Shown: positions 54,264 through 64,000 of the stretch, one piece after another
Layout: each line of letters begins with the position of its first letter
Position numbering within the stretch: the stretch's first letter is position 1
NCBI RefSeq assembly: GCF_019279795.1
Contig: NC_056726.1
Coordinates: 1,012,803,276-1,012,867,275, forward strand
DNA: 64,000 bases
Source of the DNA: Protopterus annectens
Taxonomy: Eukaryota > Chordata > Ceratodontiformes > Protopteridae
Direction: 5' to 3'
Position numbers and translations under genes: made by a program
The notes under the pieces: generated by a model
What the model saw: only the letters and a program-made list of their open reading frames with translations
Database searches by the model: none
What the model was told of the DNA's origin: nothing

Positions 54264-54515
54264 TATAGCCCGGTTAAGGGTCGCCACAGCAGAACTCCGG
54301 TCCGCTAATGATTGCAAGTTGATTTTTACGGTGCCGAGGTGCCAGCTCGATGCCCAACCTTCAACAAAGGCACGCCCATTTACGCATGTCTTTCGAATGC
54401 CACTCGACCACGGGGAGGACATGCAGACTCCACACAGAAGGCACTCCAGCCGGGAATCGACCAGGAGAACCTCTTTCTGGGAGGTGACAACGCTACCACT
54501 GCACCACTGCAGCTT
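54264..54515 (-). mobile_element. V-SINE with RTE-type tail and 16-bp target duplication
   Basis: Flanked by CTGAAGTCTGACTATA at 54,248-54,263 and 54,516-54,531, identical. Minus-strand order: head GCAGTGGTGCAGTGGTAGCG and GTCGATTCCCGG (B box), core GGAGTCTGCATGTCCTCCCC and CGTGGTCGAGTGGC, then GTTGGGCATCGAGCTGGCAC and the tail GCTGTGGCGACCCTTAACC. The target duplication is undamaged, so the insertion is relatively young. Confidence 0.93.
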
Positions 54516-54599
54516 CTGAAGTCTGACTATAGACTAAGAATATTAAATAATAATTCCTTCAATATATATGTAATGAATGAATATATCACATAACAATGA

Positions 54600-57500
54600 A
54601 TGTGTTTTATATATACTACTCTAATTACTAATATGCCTACTATTCTTAATATACTATTTCTCCTTCTCCTTTCAACTACATTACTCTTTCTCTCAGTTTT
54701 CATATTCTATCAAAGCACTACTGTTATACACACCAAATCACCCACACTCACTTTATCTCCAAACCACAACACATCAGCCTTTACTCACACTTCCCCCTCC
54801 CTATCTAACTTCACCATTATTGCCACACATAAATTCAAATACTTCCTTACACCTAAACAGCATGTTGACCACAAAAGCAAATATCCATACATGCACCCAA
54901 TCTCTCCAATAATCAATTTCATATTATCCAACCTGTTACTATCAGGAGACGTCCACCCCAGCCCAGGTCCTAACAATTCTCCTCAAAATACTTTCAATAC
55001 CACTACCACCTCTGTGCTCTCTTCCACCTCTCCATCATCCATTACTAATACTATTCCCCAAAAAAGACTCATCCTCTCATCTATAAATATTCAAAGAATA
55101 GTTAAAAAAAACAACACACTTCATGCTTGGATCACTCAGCATAACCCAAACATACTTACCTTGTGTGAAACCTGGTTAAAACCAAGTATTTCTAATTCTA
55201 AAATTCTTCCCCCTAGCTACAATATCCTCAGGCATGACAGACTTTCAAAAAGAGGAGGGGGAGTTGCAGTCATGTATTCTAACTGCCTGTCTGTCTCCCC
55301 TATCTCTTTTCCCATAAGTGTCTTTCTCCCAGCTGAGATAATTTTAGCTGACTTTAAACTTAGCCACCATACAAAACTTGCCATTGCATCAATTTATATC
55401 CCTCCTGGTAATAATGTCCCCATTTTAGAACACTTTCCATCATGGATATCTAAAATTATCCCTTATGAAACCATCATACTAGGAGATGTCAATACTGGCT
55501 GGCTGCAGATCAATAAAGAATCACCTTCTACCTCTCTCAACCTGTATGGATTCACACAGCTCATCTCTTCCCCTACCCACCTTTATAAATTTCCTTTACT
55601 GGTTCACTTATTGACTGGATACTAGTATCTCACCCCCAACATTACCATTATCCAACCACTCTACCAGACACATTAGGTGACCACCTACCTTTACTAGTTC
55701 ACAGAAACTCTGAACACCTGCATAAAGCACAACAATATAAGGTGATCCGTGATCTATCTAGCTATTCTCCTGACTCACTAAATCACCTCCTCTCTACTAT
55801 AAACTGGTCCTTGCTCTCTAATCTCACTCTCAATGAAGCAGTCCTACACTTCAACAACACCTTTCTATCCATCCTCAACTCCCTTGCCCCCACTAGGAAA
55901 ACTTGCATCAAATTCAGATATGCCCCATGGCTAACTAAAACTACCCTTACACTCATGAAGACCAGAGATATAGCTTGGAAAACTTGGAAAGGTAATAATA
56001 CCTCTTCCAACCTTATCTCTTAGAGGGAACTTAGAAACAAAGCTAAGAGACAAATCAATCTTGATAAAAAGAACTATTACCAATCCTCACTTAGCAATCC
56101 CAACTGTAATCCTAAATAATTCTGGAACTCTATCAATAAACTTCTCTCACCTGGTACTCCTACCCCACCCTCACCTTATTCTGACAAGACTCCTCTGGAA
56201 ATAGCAACCCTCCTTAATAAGTTCTTCATTGAAACCATTGAAACTTAACTGTAACTAACTTCTCCACCCAAACCTCTTTCAATCCATCTACTTCATCCAC
56301 CTCTGATTCACCTCTCTCACCCTCACTGTCATTTTCACTGCCACCTGTTCCCACCTCTTATATCAAGTTGCTCTTAACTAAACTAAAACCTGGTTCACCC
56401 TCAGCTGATAACCTTCCTCCATTATTCCTTAAACATGCAGCTCCATCTCTAGTTTACCCCATATCTATCCTGATTAATAGATCCATAAAAGAAGGCAAAG
56501 TCCCTGAAATTTGGAAGAAAATTTTTGTAGTACCTCTTCATAAAGGAGGAAACTCCACTGAGCAAACCAATTTTAGAACAACTGCCATACTGTCTCCTCT
56601 ATCCAAAATATTGGAAAAGTGTATCCATAAGCAAGTACTTAATCATCTGCAACAAGAAAACCTACTTACACCAACTCAACACGGCTTCTGCCCCACACAT
56701 AGCACAGCTAATGCTCTTGTATCCTTTACTAATAACATTGCTCAAGTCAGAGATAATAGCAAAATAGCATCAGCCCTCTTTCTGGACCTGTCGAAAGCAT
56801 TCAACACTGTATCTCACACCATATTTCACCATAAACTCTCCAACTTAGGCTTCTCAAACTCCACCACCTCCTGGTTCTGTGATTACCTCAGTAATAGACA
56901 CCAGGCTGCTAGATGGAACTCTTCCTACTCCCCCTTTCTAGCAATTAGGACAGGAGTCCCACAAGGATCAATATTGAGCCCTCTCCTCTTCAATGTATTT
57001 ACCAATGACCTTTTCTCATCCTGCTTCCAATCCAATCTTATTCAGTATGCTCATGAGTAGACCGTCATCAACTCTGCTGACAACATAGAAAACCTTCAAT
57101 CCCTTACACAAAACTCACTTCACTCAGTTGAAAACTGGCTACAATCCAACCAACTCCTGCTAAATGTGAGCAAAACTAAACTACTACCTTTCTTACCTAA
57201 AAATCTGGAACATGCAAAACAGAACTTTTTCCGTAACATCCCTTAATGGAACTAAAATTTCTGTTGACACCCAAACAAAACTCCTTGGAGCAATAATTGA
57301 TGATGAACTTAAATTCAACCATTACATTCATGGCTCAATAAAAAAACACCAAAAACTAGGTCTGCTTTACCGTCACAAAAACATTCTTCCCTGTGCGTCC
57401 AGGCCATCCCTTGCCCAATCCCTGCTTCTACCATCCCTACTCTATGCTTCACCTGTTCTTACCCATCTACAGAGTAACCTAATATCCAGACTAGAAACCA

Positions 57501-57850
57501 CATATAACAAAGTAGCCAGATTTGCTGCAAATCAACCTTACAAATCCCATCACTGCCTCTCATTAAAGGCTTTACACTGGCCTGAATTTTCCAACTTACT
57601 GCCTCATTTCCAACTCCTTACAGTCCACAATACACTAAACAATCATAAATCCTGCCCATCCCTTGCAAATTCTTTGACACTTTATACTCCTCAACGCCCA
57701 CTAAGAAGTACTAATCAATACTTTTTTGAAGTTCATAAGTCAAATAAAACCTTTGGGAAAATACTGTCACTCAGTTGCAAAAAAATTGGAACACACTCCC
57801 TTTAGCCCTTAGACTACTTAAAGACAAAAATGCCTTCAAGAAACAGCTTA
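54600..57850 (+). pseudogene. L2-like ORF2 with N-terminal hydrophobic segment and 2A-like motif
   Basis: The first frame (341 codons, 54,600-55,625) starts with hydrophobic ILNILFLLLLSTTLLFLSVF. It has LLLSGDVHPSPGP near codon 120, then the endonuclease: LILSSINIQRIVKKNNTLHA, LTLCETWLKP, KRGGGVAVMY and ILGDVNTGW. Later pieces carry SPSADNLPPLFLKH, FRTTAILSPLSKILEKCI, HGFCPTHSTANALVSF, ALFLDLSKAFNTVSH and GVPQGSILSPLLFNVF. The catalytic Y-A-D-D box reads YAHE followed by a stop (57,046-57,060), so polymerase activity is lost. A C-terminal frame (57,212-57,805) includes KLLGAIIDDELKFNHYIHG. Breaks lie near 55,610, 56,023, 56,120-56,250 and 57,058. Confidence 0.85.
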
Positions 57851-58300
57851 AATCTTTTTTCCTATCAAATTGGATATGTTCATGCTCTAAACTAATACCC
57901 AAGAAATATTCAGGGATAACCTAACTTAACTGTATCACTTCTAGCTCTCTCTCTTACTACTACCTACACATTTTTTCCGTCATATTCCATACTAGTTAGC
58001 TCATGTTACACTCAATTCCCATAACCCCTTATTACTGTTCTTTAATTTATTTATTAACCTCCAAAGTTCACACAACTTTATCTGTATATTTTTTTACTTC
58101 ATGCCTAGTACCTTGGTTCAGCAATGTACTGACCTTAGTCTTACCATATTTCTGCTTAGTTTCTTGCCATACTGCATTAAAATTTCCATATATGTATTGT
58201 ATTTCTATCCATTCTATATATTCCTTTATTGCATGTAATGTAATTACTTCAGAAGTATCAAAATAAAGCAACAACCACAGACCAAGTGCCAAACAGTCAC

Positions 58301-58767
58301 AATTCAAAAGGAAAAAGCACTCGGATAGCTGCTGCTCACCCACAAACTTCTTTAATAACACAGCACAGCACACCCAGTAAAAAAATAATGCTGAACACAG
58401 TTTTCAGTACGTTTTTGTCCAAGACTTCATCAGAATGGTTACAACCACAACTCCCTCCCATTTTATACAAAAAACACTTCACCAATAAAGCAATTAGGAC
58501 AATAAATCAATTCATTAAGCTGTTTAACCTGCTTAAAACAACCAATAATTTGCTTGTGAATATAGTGCTTAAACTGATTAAAATTACTATAAAAATGTCC
58601 CTACATATTATTTCATTAAAAACTAATAATCCGTATTTATACACAGTCATAAACATTTAATAAAGATTTGTATTCAAATATAAATATACATTTGTATATA
58701 TGTTGAAACATATTAAACTAAAACATATAGAGAATGCATATAAAAACAATACTTTGCTGCCATCTAG
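58301..58767. repeat. PLE inverted arm, left
   Basis: Starts AATTCAAAAGGAAAAAGCAC and ends near TTTGCTGCCATCTAG. It is the reverse complement of 59,670-60,137 with roughly one difference per 20-30 bases by eye. It includes the motif at 58,402-58,433. Confidence 0.92.
58402..58440 (-). ncRNA. hammerhead-like core in PLE arm (weak)
   Basis: The minus strand shows CTGATGA (58,433-58,427) and GAAA (58,405-58,402) separated by 21 bases, with only AGT/ACT pairing for stem II. A CTG-TGTT-CAG hairpin follows. The position in a PLE terminal repeat supports the idea, but the fold is poor. In the other arm the core is mutated (CTAATGA, GAGA). Confidence 0.3.
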
Positions 58768-59009
58768 TGAACTAAAATTCATTACATTAACAAATATATA
58801 ACATCAAAAATCAAAGTGTCAAACGTTCTAAAACCATGAAGTGGTCAGTACCTATATGTTAAAAAAATCTGACTTATTAAAACATTAAAAATCTAACTTA
58901 TTAAAACATTACATTTTTTTCCCTGAGGGATATGTTAGGTTTAAATACTTATGTACAAAAATGAATGAATGAATAAATACATACATAGATACATAAATAG
59001 GGTGCTAGG

Positions 59010-59740
59010 TTGCCCTATAATTTAGCTGCTCTTAATTTCAATACAGGTGCAAGGGAGATCATCTCATTAAGTCCTGGACATTTATTTGCCTCAAGGACCA
59101 ACTGCCAGTACACTTCTCAATATTCAGTTTGTGTTTCCCATGGTCCCCCACGAATATCCATCTGGATTTCCTCTAGCACAAAAAATACAAAATTAGCCTC
59201 TTTGCATGTCAAAGTATGTTTATATAGAGCATTCCTATTATTGCCCTTTTTATTGTCATAACTGTGCTCATAGATTCTTCTTTTTAAGCACCTTTCGGTC
59301 TTTCCTACATAAAAACTTTCACATTTTCACATAGGGCCAAATATACTAGCCCTTTAGAATCACCGTTAGAATAACGTTTTGCACTAATGCATCTATTTCT
59401 ACTAGGGATCCAAACATCTGATTTGTTAATAATAAAAGGGCATTGTGGACAGGCACCACATTTATATGTCCCTACTCTTCTAGGTCTTTTTTCTATGCCC
59501 TTCTCCAAAATATTTTTAATACTTTTACTCTTCCTGAATACAAATTTTAGGGGCTAGTTCAGTTCAATATTCAAATCCGATAGTTTGCTAAACTTCTCCC
59601 ACTCCTCCTTCAAAATCGTAGTAATCGTTCCTGCATCTCCACTATAATCCATTACAAAAATATTTTCCGCTAGATGGCAGCAAAGTATTGTTTTTTTATA
59701 TGCATTCTCTTTATGTTTTAGTTTAATATGTTTCAACATA
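59010..59740 (-). pseudogene. PLE GIY-YIG endonuclease remnant
   Basis: Minus-strand frames read DYSGDAGTITTILKEEWEKF, a Cys-rich segment (YKCGACPQCPFIINKSDVW) and SKGLVYLALCENVKVF. After a frame change they read FYVGKTERCLKRRIYEHSYD and NKKGNNRNALYKHTL. The C-terminus reads VYWQLVLEANKCPGLNEMIS. The GIY-YIG core residues are present across the frameshift near 59,320. Confidence 0.8.
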
Positions 59741-60137
59741 TATACAAATGTATATTTATATTTTAATACAGATCTTTATTAAATGTTTATGACTGTGTAT
59801 AAATAGGGATTATTAGTTTTTAATGAAATAATATGTAGGGACATTTTTATAGTAATTTTAAGCAGTTTAAGCACTATATTCACAAGCAAGTTCTTGGTTG
59901 TGTTAAGCAGGTTAAAAAGCTTAATGAATTGATTTATTGTCCTAATTGCTTTATTGGCGAAGTGTTTTTTGTATAAAATGGGATGGAGTTGTGGTTGTAA
60001 CCATTCTAATGAAGTCTTGGATGAAAATGTACTGAGAACTGTGTTCAGCGTTATTTTTTACTGGGTGTGCTGTGCTGTGTTATTAAAGAAGTTTGTGGAT
60101 GAGCAGCAGCTATCTGAGTGCTTTTTCCTTTTGAATT
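59670..60137. repeat. PLE inverted arm, right
   Basis: Reverse complement of 58,301-58,767. It would pair with that arm to form a hairpin of about 467 bp around a 900-bp loop. Confidence 0.92.
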
Positions 60138-60353
60138 TTACTTCAGAAGTATGTATACCTAAAATGTGATCTGTGTTTATCTTTGTTCTTACTATTTGTT
60201 TACTTAAACTTTTTTTTGGGGGGAGCTTTTCTCCTCGGGTCTCTGCTGAAAAAGGGCTTCTAAGATCCCAGACAGGCTAACCCAGTTAACAAATGTAAAA
60301 ATAAATAAAATAAATAAAATACTGAAATATGTACATTAACCTTTGATATGCAT

Positions 60354-60700
60354 CTTCTTCTTTCGGCTTTTCCTGGTAAGGGGTCGCCACAGCAAATCAC
60401 CTGTCTGCTCATGATTGGCAGTGGAGTTTTACAGTGTCGAGTTGCCAGCCTGGTGCCCAACCTTCCACAGAAGGCACACACACACACATGCACTCACACC
60501 TAGGGCCAATTTAGAGTGTCCAATCCACCTGCAGCGTGTCTTTGGGATGTAGGAGGAAACTGGAGCACCCGGAGGAAACCCACGCTACCACAGGGAGTAC
60601 ATGCAGACTCCGCACAGAAGGCACCCCAGCCGAGAATTGAACCGGAGAACTTCTTGCTGTGAGGTGACAATGCTAACCACTGCACCACCGTGGCCACCCC
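60354..60700 (-). mobile_element. full-length V-SINE with RTE-type tail and target duplication
   Basis: Flanked by AACCTTTGATATGCAT (60,338-60,353) and AACCTTTGATATACAT (60,701-60,716). Minus-strand order: head GGCCACGGTGGTGCAGTGGT, TAGCATTGTCACC (A box) and GGTTCAATTCTCGG (B box). The V-SINE core follows: GGAGTCTGCATGTACTCCCT, GGGTTTCCTCCGGGTGCTCC and AAAGACACGCTGCAGGTGGA. Then come a GTGTGTGT stretch, GTTGGGCACCAGGCTGGCAA and the RTE-like tail GCTGTGGCGACCCCTTACC with GAAAGAAGAAG. It is the reference copy for the truncated V-SINEs here. Confidence 0.95.
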
Positions 60701-60716
60701 AACCTTTGATATACAT

Positions 60717-61655
60717 AGGGTTATGATAGGGTTATGATATTCCTTTGGTTAATATATAAACTTAGATATTGCAGTCAGAAAAAAAGGAAATGCATTTGTT
60801 TATAGGTCCATAGCTGTAAACTAGAATAACAACCACAAGGGCCTTTTTAAGCCTAGCCATCCAAATCTCTGACAAGTTTTGATATCCTCGATAAGTATAA
60901 GCAGGGACTTGGAAGATGAAATATTTACAAGTAGAGCCCTGAAAGACGAACCATTTACATACACTCTGCCTGTGTCCATTAGAGAAAACATTAGACTAGC
61001 TGCCCTTGCTGACATTTTAAGCCTAGGCAATTTCTCTTGAAAGGTGAGAATTAAACACTGTACCTTGTGTCTGTAAGGAAAACACCTTAACCAGGCCATT
61101 TCCTACATTTTCAGTACTGGATGAAAGCCAGCATGTTCAGCAGATAAAGCTACAAGAAACAACATTGTGCACATTTAATATGCTATTAAGAATGTTCCGA
61201 TCCCTTAAATTTTCTTCTGGTATTTTGTCGTCATTATCACAGGTATTGTAAAGAACTATTGCATTGGTAACCGCAGACTTGGATATTGTTGACATTACAA
61301 AGACAAGACAAGAGCCTTACAGTTATAACATTAAAGCAGTGGAAGTTAAATGTTAAAAAGAGCAAACGTAGTATAAGGGCACTTCTGGAATATGTGGATC
61401 ATATTTTAATGTTATTGAGCTGGTAATCTAATGCAGGAAAAATGTGAGTCTAGTTGCCCATATGCCAAGGCTAGATGACAATCAGGCATTACAAACATTC
61501 ATAAGAATGATGCAGTATCTTGTAAAGTCTACACCTGATATAACTGTAATAATGCTTCTAACAAGTTGTAGTAAGTTGTATCCTGTCAATTGAGCTATGA
61601 ATAGGAAATATGTTTCCAAAATGCTCAAGAAATTAATTTTATTTGATAAAACAAC
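60717..61655. other. no recognisable gene or repeat
   Basis: Unique-looking sequence. The minus-strand frame at 61,099-60,821 has no recognised domain. Confidence 0.35.
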
Positions 61656-62150
61656 TGGAATTCAGATCTTTAGAAATGTGTAGGAGCAAACCACATAGGA
61701 CAAAAAAATGGGAATTGTGGGAACAATACATACAGGGGAGGAATGAGGTTTAAGAAGGCAGAATTAAATGAGCTATTCAATGTTTGACTGAAAAAGATTG
61801 GGTAGATTATACTTGATGTTTAATGTTTGCAGCTGGGAGTGTGTCAGTATGGTTTGTGATGTAAAATGCTTGCAGCTAGGATTGTATCAATGTGATTTGT
61901 TTTCATTTATATAAATGTATGATTGCTTATGTCATAAGTCATGGTTTAATAAAGATGTTTCTTGTTTAAATAAAAAGGGCAGGAATTGAATATTGTATGT
62001 AATGCTGCTTAGGTTATATGATATATAGCTATAGATGTTAAGTATAATATTTATTAATGTTAATTTGTTAATGCAGTATGATTACTTTTGTATAAATGTA
62101 AATTTGCCTATGTCATGAGTGATAATTCAATAAAGGTGTTAAAAAAATAC
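61656..62150 (+). repeat. unclassified retroelement 3' ends, copies 2 and 3
   Basis: Copy 2 (61,656-61,975) matches 1-290. It shares ATGGGAATTGTG, AATGAGCTAT, ATTTATATAAATGTATGATT and AATAAAGATGTTTC, followed by an A-rich end. Copy 3 (61,978-62,150) shares only the last part (TATAAATGTAAATTTGCCTA, TTCAATAAAGGTGTT, A-run). The phrase GCTTGCAGCTAGGATTGT within copy 2 is a small internal duplication. Confidence 0.6.
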
Positions 62151-62250
62151 ATTTATTTTATTTTATTTATTGTCTATTTGTAGATCATTTAGGTGGTCTG
62201 GTCTACTGACCCTTTTCAGTGATAGTCTGGTATTGGAAAGCACTTAACAG
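62151..62250 (-). mobile_element. L2-like LINE tail, minus strand
   Basis: Reversed it reads CACTGAAAAGGGTCAGTAGA, CCAGACCACCTAAATG and a CAATAAATAAAATAAAAT tail. Confidence 0.55.
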
Positions 62251-62497
62251 TGTATAATTAATTGTGCAAGACCATACAGTTAGTTAATAGTATAAAATTC
62301 ACTTAAGCAAAACTATGGAGTAGAATGTTCCAGTAAGTACTTGAGGAGAAATACTAAGCCACTGCAGAGAAACAGCTACATTTTAAACCAAGGGAGTTAT
62401 ATAACAGTTGCATAGGAGCCACGTGTTCATGTATAGATATGAAAAATCAGTGTACAAAACTGGTGAGCAGAGAATTGTTTTATATGAGAACATTATT
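62251..62497. other. unassigned spacer
   Basis: No gene or repeat was recognised. Confidence 0.3.
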
Positions 62498-64000
62498 TAT
62501 TTATTTATTGACATTTGATTAACAGGAAAGTCTGACTGGATAAGAGCCCATTTTCAGCAGAGGCCTGGGAAGAAAAGCTCCGAAGTATTACAAAACCTTT
62601 TAAGAACATTGATTGTATAGTATTTAATACAAAAAACAAATGCAGTTTAAATAATTATATCGACTTGAACATAATATGAAAACATTGGTTAAGAACAGAT
62701 ACAAGTTATATGACAATGATTTAATTGTTAGCGACATTTCAGAGGATTTATAGAGAAAGTAAGGGTAAGTTAATATAACACAACAGACTTATGGTGTATT
62801 TATGGTATATTTACAGAGAAAGCCAGGGCAGAGAACTCGATAGACTTAAGGAAGTGAGTGAAGAAGAGAGAGTAAGGAGATGTGAGGTATGAACAGGTAT
62901 TTGTCTACATTTAGGGCTATCGTTTATTTTGGTGTTGAGAATGAACAGTTCACAGTCCAGTGTACAATAGCGGAGGCTGTGTCTGGCCTTTTAAAAAGAC
63001 TATCAGCAATGGTTTGATAATTGGTCATTGATAAGATGCTTACATATTGATTGTTTTTTAAATTCCTGTAAAGTATCCAGTGTTTTAATATCTTTGGAGA
63101 GATTGTTCCAAGCTGGTCTAGACATGAAAGTGCTTTTTCTTGTATTTCAGTTTAGAATTGGGGCCTACTGTGCATGGCATGATTTTCTTAGTTACACTGT
63201 CAGGGGCAAGGTTGTTGTCTGATGTGCAGTATGGATCTTATAGACAGGCAGCATCCTTACTTAAGAATTTTGAAGAGAAGGCAACTAAAATACAAAGAAG
63301 CCTGCTCATTGCCTGGAAACCAGTGCAGTCTCTTTGTTTGTATTCTCGGATGTTACATAATGAGTGCAGTGTTAGGGTAAGCTGTATTCATGTTTTGGGG
63401 AAGAACAATTTTTGCTTTTTGCTAAGGTAGTTCTAGTTACTGGAGACAGCAGGTGAGATATCTTGTAGCAAACTCTGAGTTGAGTTAGGACTCTGTGATA
63501 TTATCAATGTGAGTTGTGAATGTAAGTGAAGGATGTAGTGTAATTTAAGTATAATCCTATGATCCTAGAGATATTAGGGATAATATTATCCTGTAAATTT
63601 TAAGTAAAATTTGTGAGATAATTTATACTTTTTGACATGAAGTAAATATCAGTATATTAGTTTTCTTTGGGTTGGTCAAAACTTTGTTATTGACAGACCA
63701 GAGGCATAATTTAGAGAAACCAAATTGCACTTACTGTTTCTTGTTACAGAATGTAGTTCTGTTGTGGTACTTAAGGAATTGCAGAAACAGTGTTGCTGAT
63801 CAGATAGGAGGCAGTAGCTGTTAATGTGTTTAAGAACTCAATTATATAGAATTTTCTGAAAGCCATTTTCAATTGGACATAAATTTGAGAGATGCGTCAA
63901 TTGTGTTTTAATCCTTGCGAGAGGGGATCTTTGGAAGAGAGGGTAATGAGTGTCTGTTGGAACAATACCTGATGTAAAGAAGAGGTTAAAGATGAAGGTT
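62498..64000 (-). pseudogene. CR1/L2-group LINE, 3' part, running off the window
   Basis: The tail at 62,498-62,585 (reversed: GAGCTTTTCTTCCCAGGCCT, CTGCTGAAAATGGGCTC, AATAAATAAATAA) closes the element. Minus-strand coding pieces upstream are, in order toward the tail: LTNPKKTNILIFTSC (near 63,650), SFTTHIDNIT-like phrases (63,510), LHWFPGNEQASLYFSCLLFK (63,320) and SRPAWNNLSKDIKTLDTLQE with FKKQ (63,060-63,130). This is the usual order of the region after the catalytic box. Frameshifts are frequent. The reverse-transcriptase core would lie beyond 64,000. Confidence 0.7.

Larger units (their letters stand above)
58259..60137 (-). mobile_element. Penelope-like element with inverted arms and 15-bp target duplication
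   Basis: Flanked by TTACTTCAGAAGTAT at 58,244-58,258 and 60,138-60,152, identical. Read on the minus strand: an inverted arm (60,137-59,670), a remnant of coding sequence ending in GIY-YIG (59,740-59,010), a non-coding stretch, the second arm (58,767-58,301) and a 42-bp tail. Most of the reverse transcriptase is missing. PLEs are known for terminal repeats in direct or inverted orientation and for 5' truncation, which fits. Confidence 0.85.
54560..60318 (+). mobile_element. L2-like LINE with 5' region, interrupted by a PLE in its 3' UTR
   Basis: Coding remnants run from 54,600 to about 57,850 and a 3' UTR follows. At 58,244-58,258 the UTR is broken by a PLE and resumes at 60,138. It then ends GGGAGCTTTTCTCCTCGGGT, CTCTGCTGAAAAAGGGCTTC and an AATAAAATAAATAAA tail at about 60,318. 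Removing the insertion leaves a copy of about 3.8 kb, 5'-longer than the related LINE at 28,241-31,425. Confidence 0.85.

Overview
This window looks like intergenic nuclear DNA from a vertebrate with an old, AT-rich, repeat-loaded genome. The evidence is the repeat set: V-SINE and CORE-SINE (MIR-like) short elements, CR1, L2-like and RTE LINEs, and Penelope-like elements (PLEs) carrying a GIY-YIG nuclease. A fish, lungfish or amphibian would fit; the sequence alone does not name the species. I found no intact host gene, tRNA, rRNA or CRISPR. The only host-gene relic is a linker-histone (H1) pseudogene on the minus strand at 22,823-23,337.

Layout. 0-8 kb: V-SINE, a decayed RTE LINE, then a full-length RTE (4,792-7,927) with a 15-bp target duplication, inserted in an older RTE of opposite strand. 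8-12 kb: CR1 pieces, a SINE inside one of them, a 325-bp inverted-repeat element, and a LINE endonuclease fragment split by a 117-bp minisatellite. 12-20 kb: CORE-SINE, short duplications, SINE tails and two more CR1 copies. 20-25 kb: a PLE fragment inserted in a DNA-transposon-like repeat, a (TA)n-flanked palindromic element, the H1 pseudogene, and a PLE GIY-YIG fragment ending in a hammerhead-like motif. 25-34 kb: a long CR1, a long L2-like LINE and a PLE whose reverse transcriptase and GIY-YIG domains are separated by one stop codon. 35-41 kb: two more loci of the palindromic family, a 39-bp minisatellite, and a LINE whose ORF2 C-terminus has expanded into a 16-copy minisatellite. 41.4-45.6 kb: one array of about 68 copies of a 61-bp unit with higher-order structure. 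45.6-54 kb: mostly decayed sequence with L1/Tx1-like traces and PLE ends. 54.6-60.3 kb: an L2-like LINE with a 2A-like motif, interrupted in its 3' UTR by a PLE with 467-bp inverted arms and a 15-bp target duplication. 60-64 kb: a full-length V-SINE, an unclassified retroelement family also present at position 1, and the 3' part of a minus-strand LINE.

How the parts relate. RTE and L2-like LINEs supply 3' tails that recur on SINEs, so one V-SINE head-and-core occurs with either tail. PLEs provide the hammerhead-like motifs. At least one minisatellite, and perhaps a second, grew from LINE coding sequence. The best candidate for something undescribed is the (TA)n-flanked palindromic family at 22.3, 35.2, 36.5 and 41.1 kb. 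It keeps a G/C-tract core while its arms vary around a TGGTCGA-like phrase.
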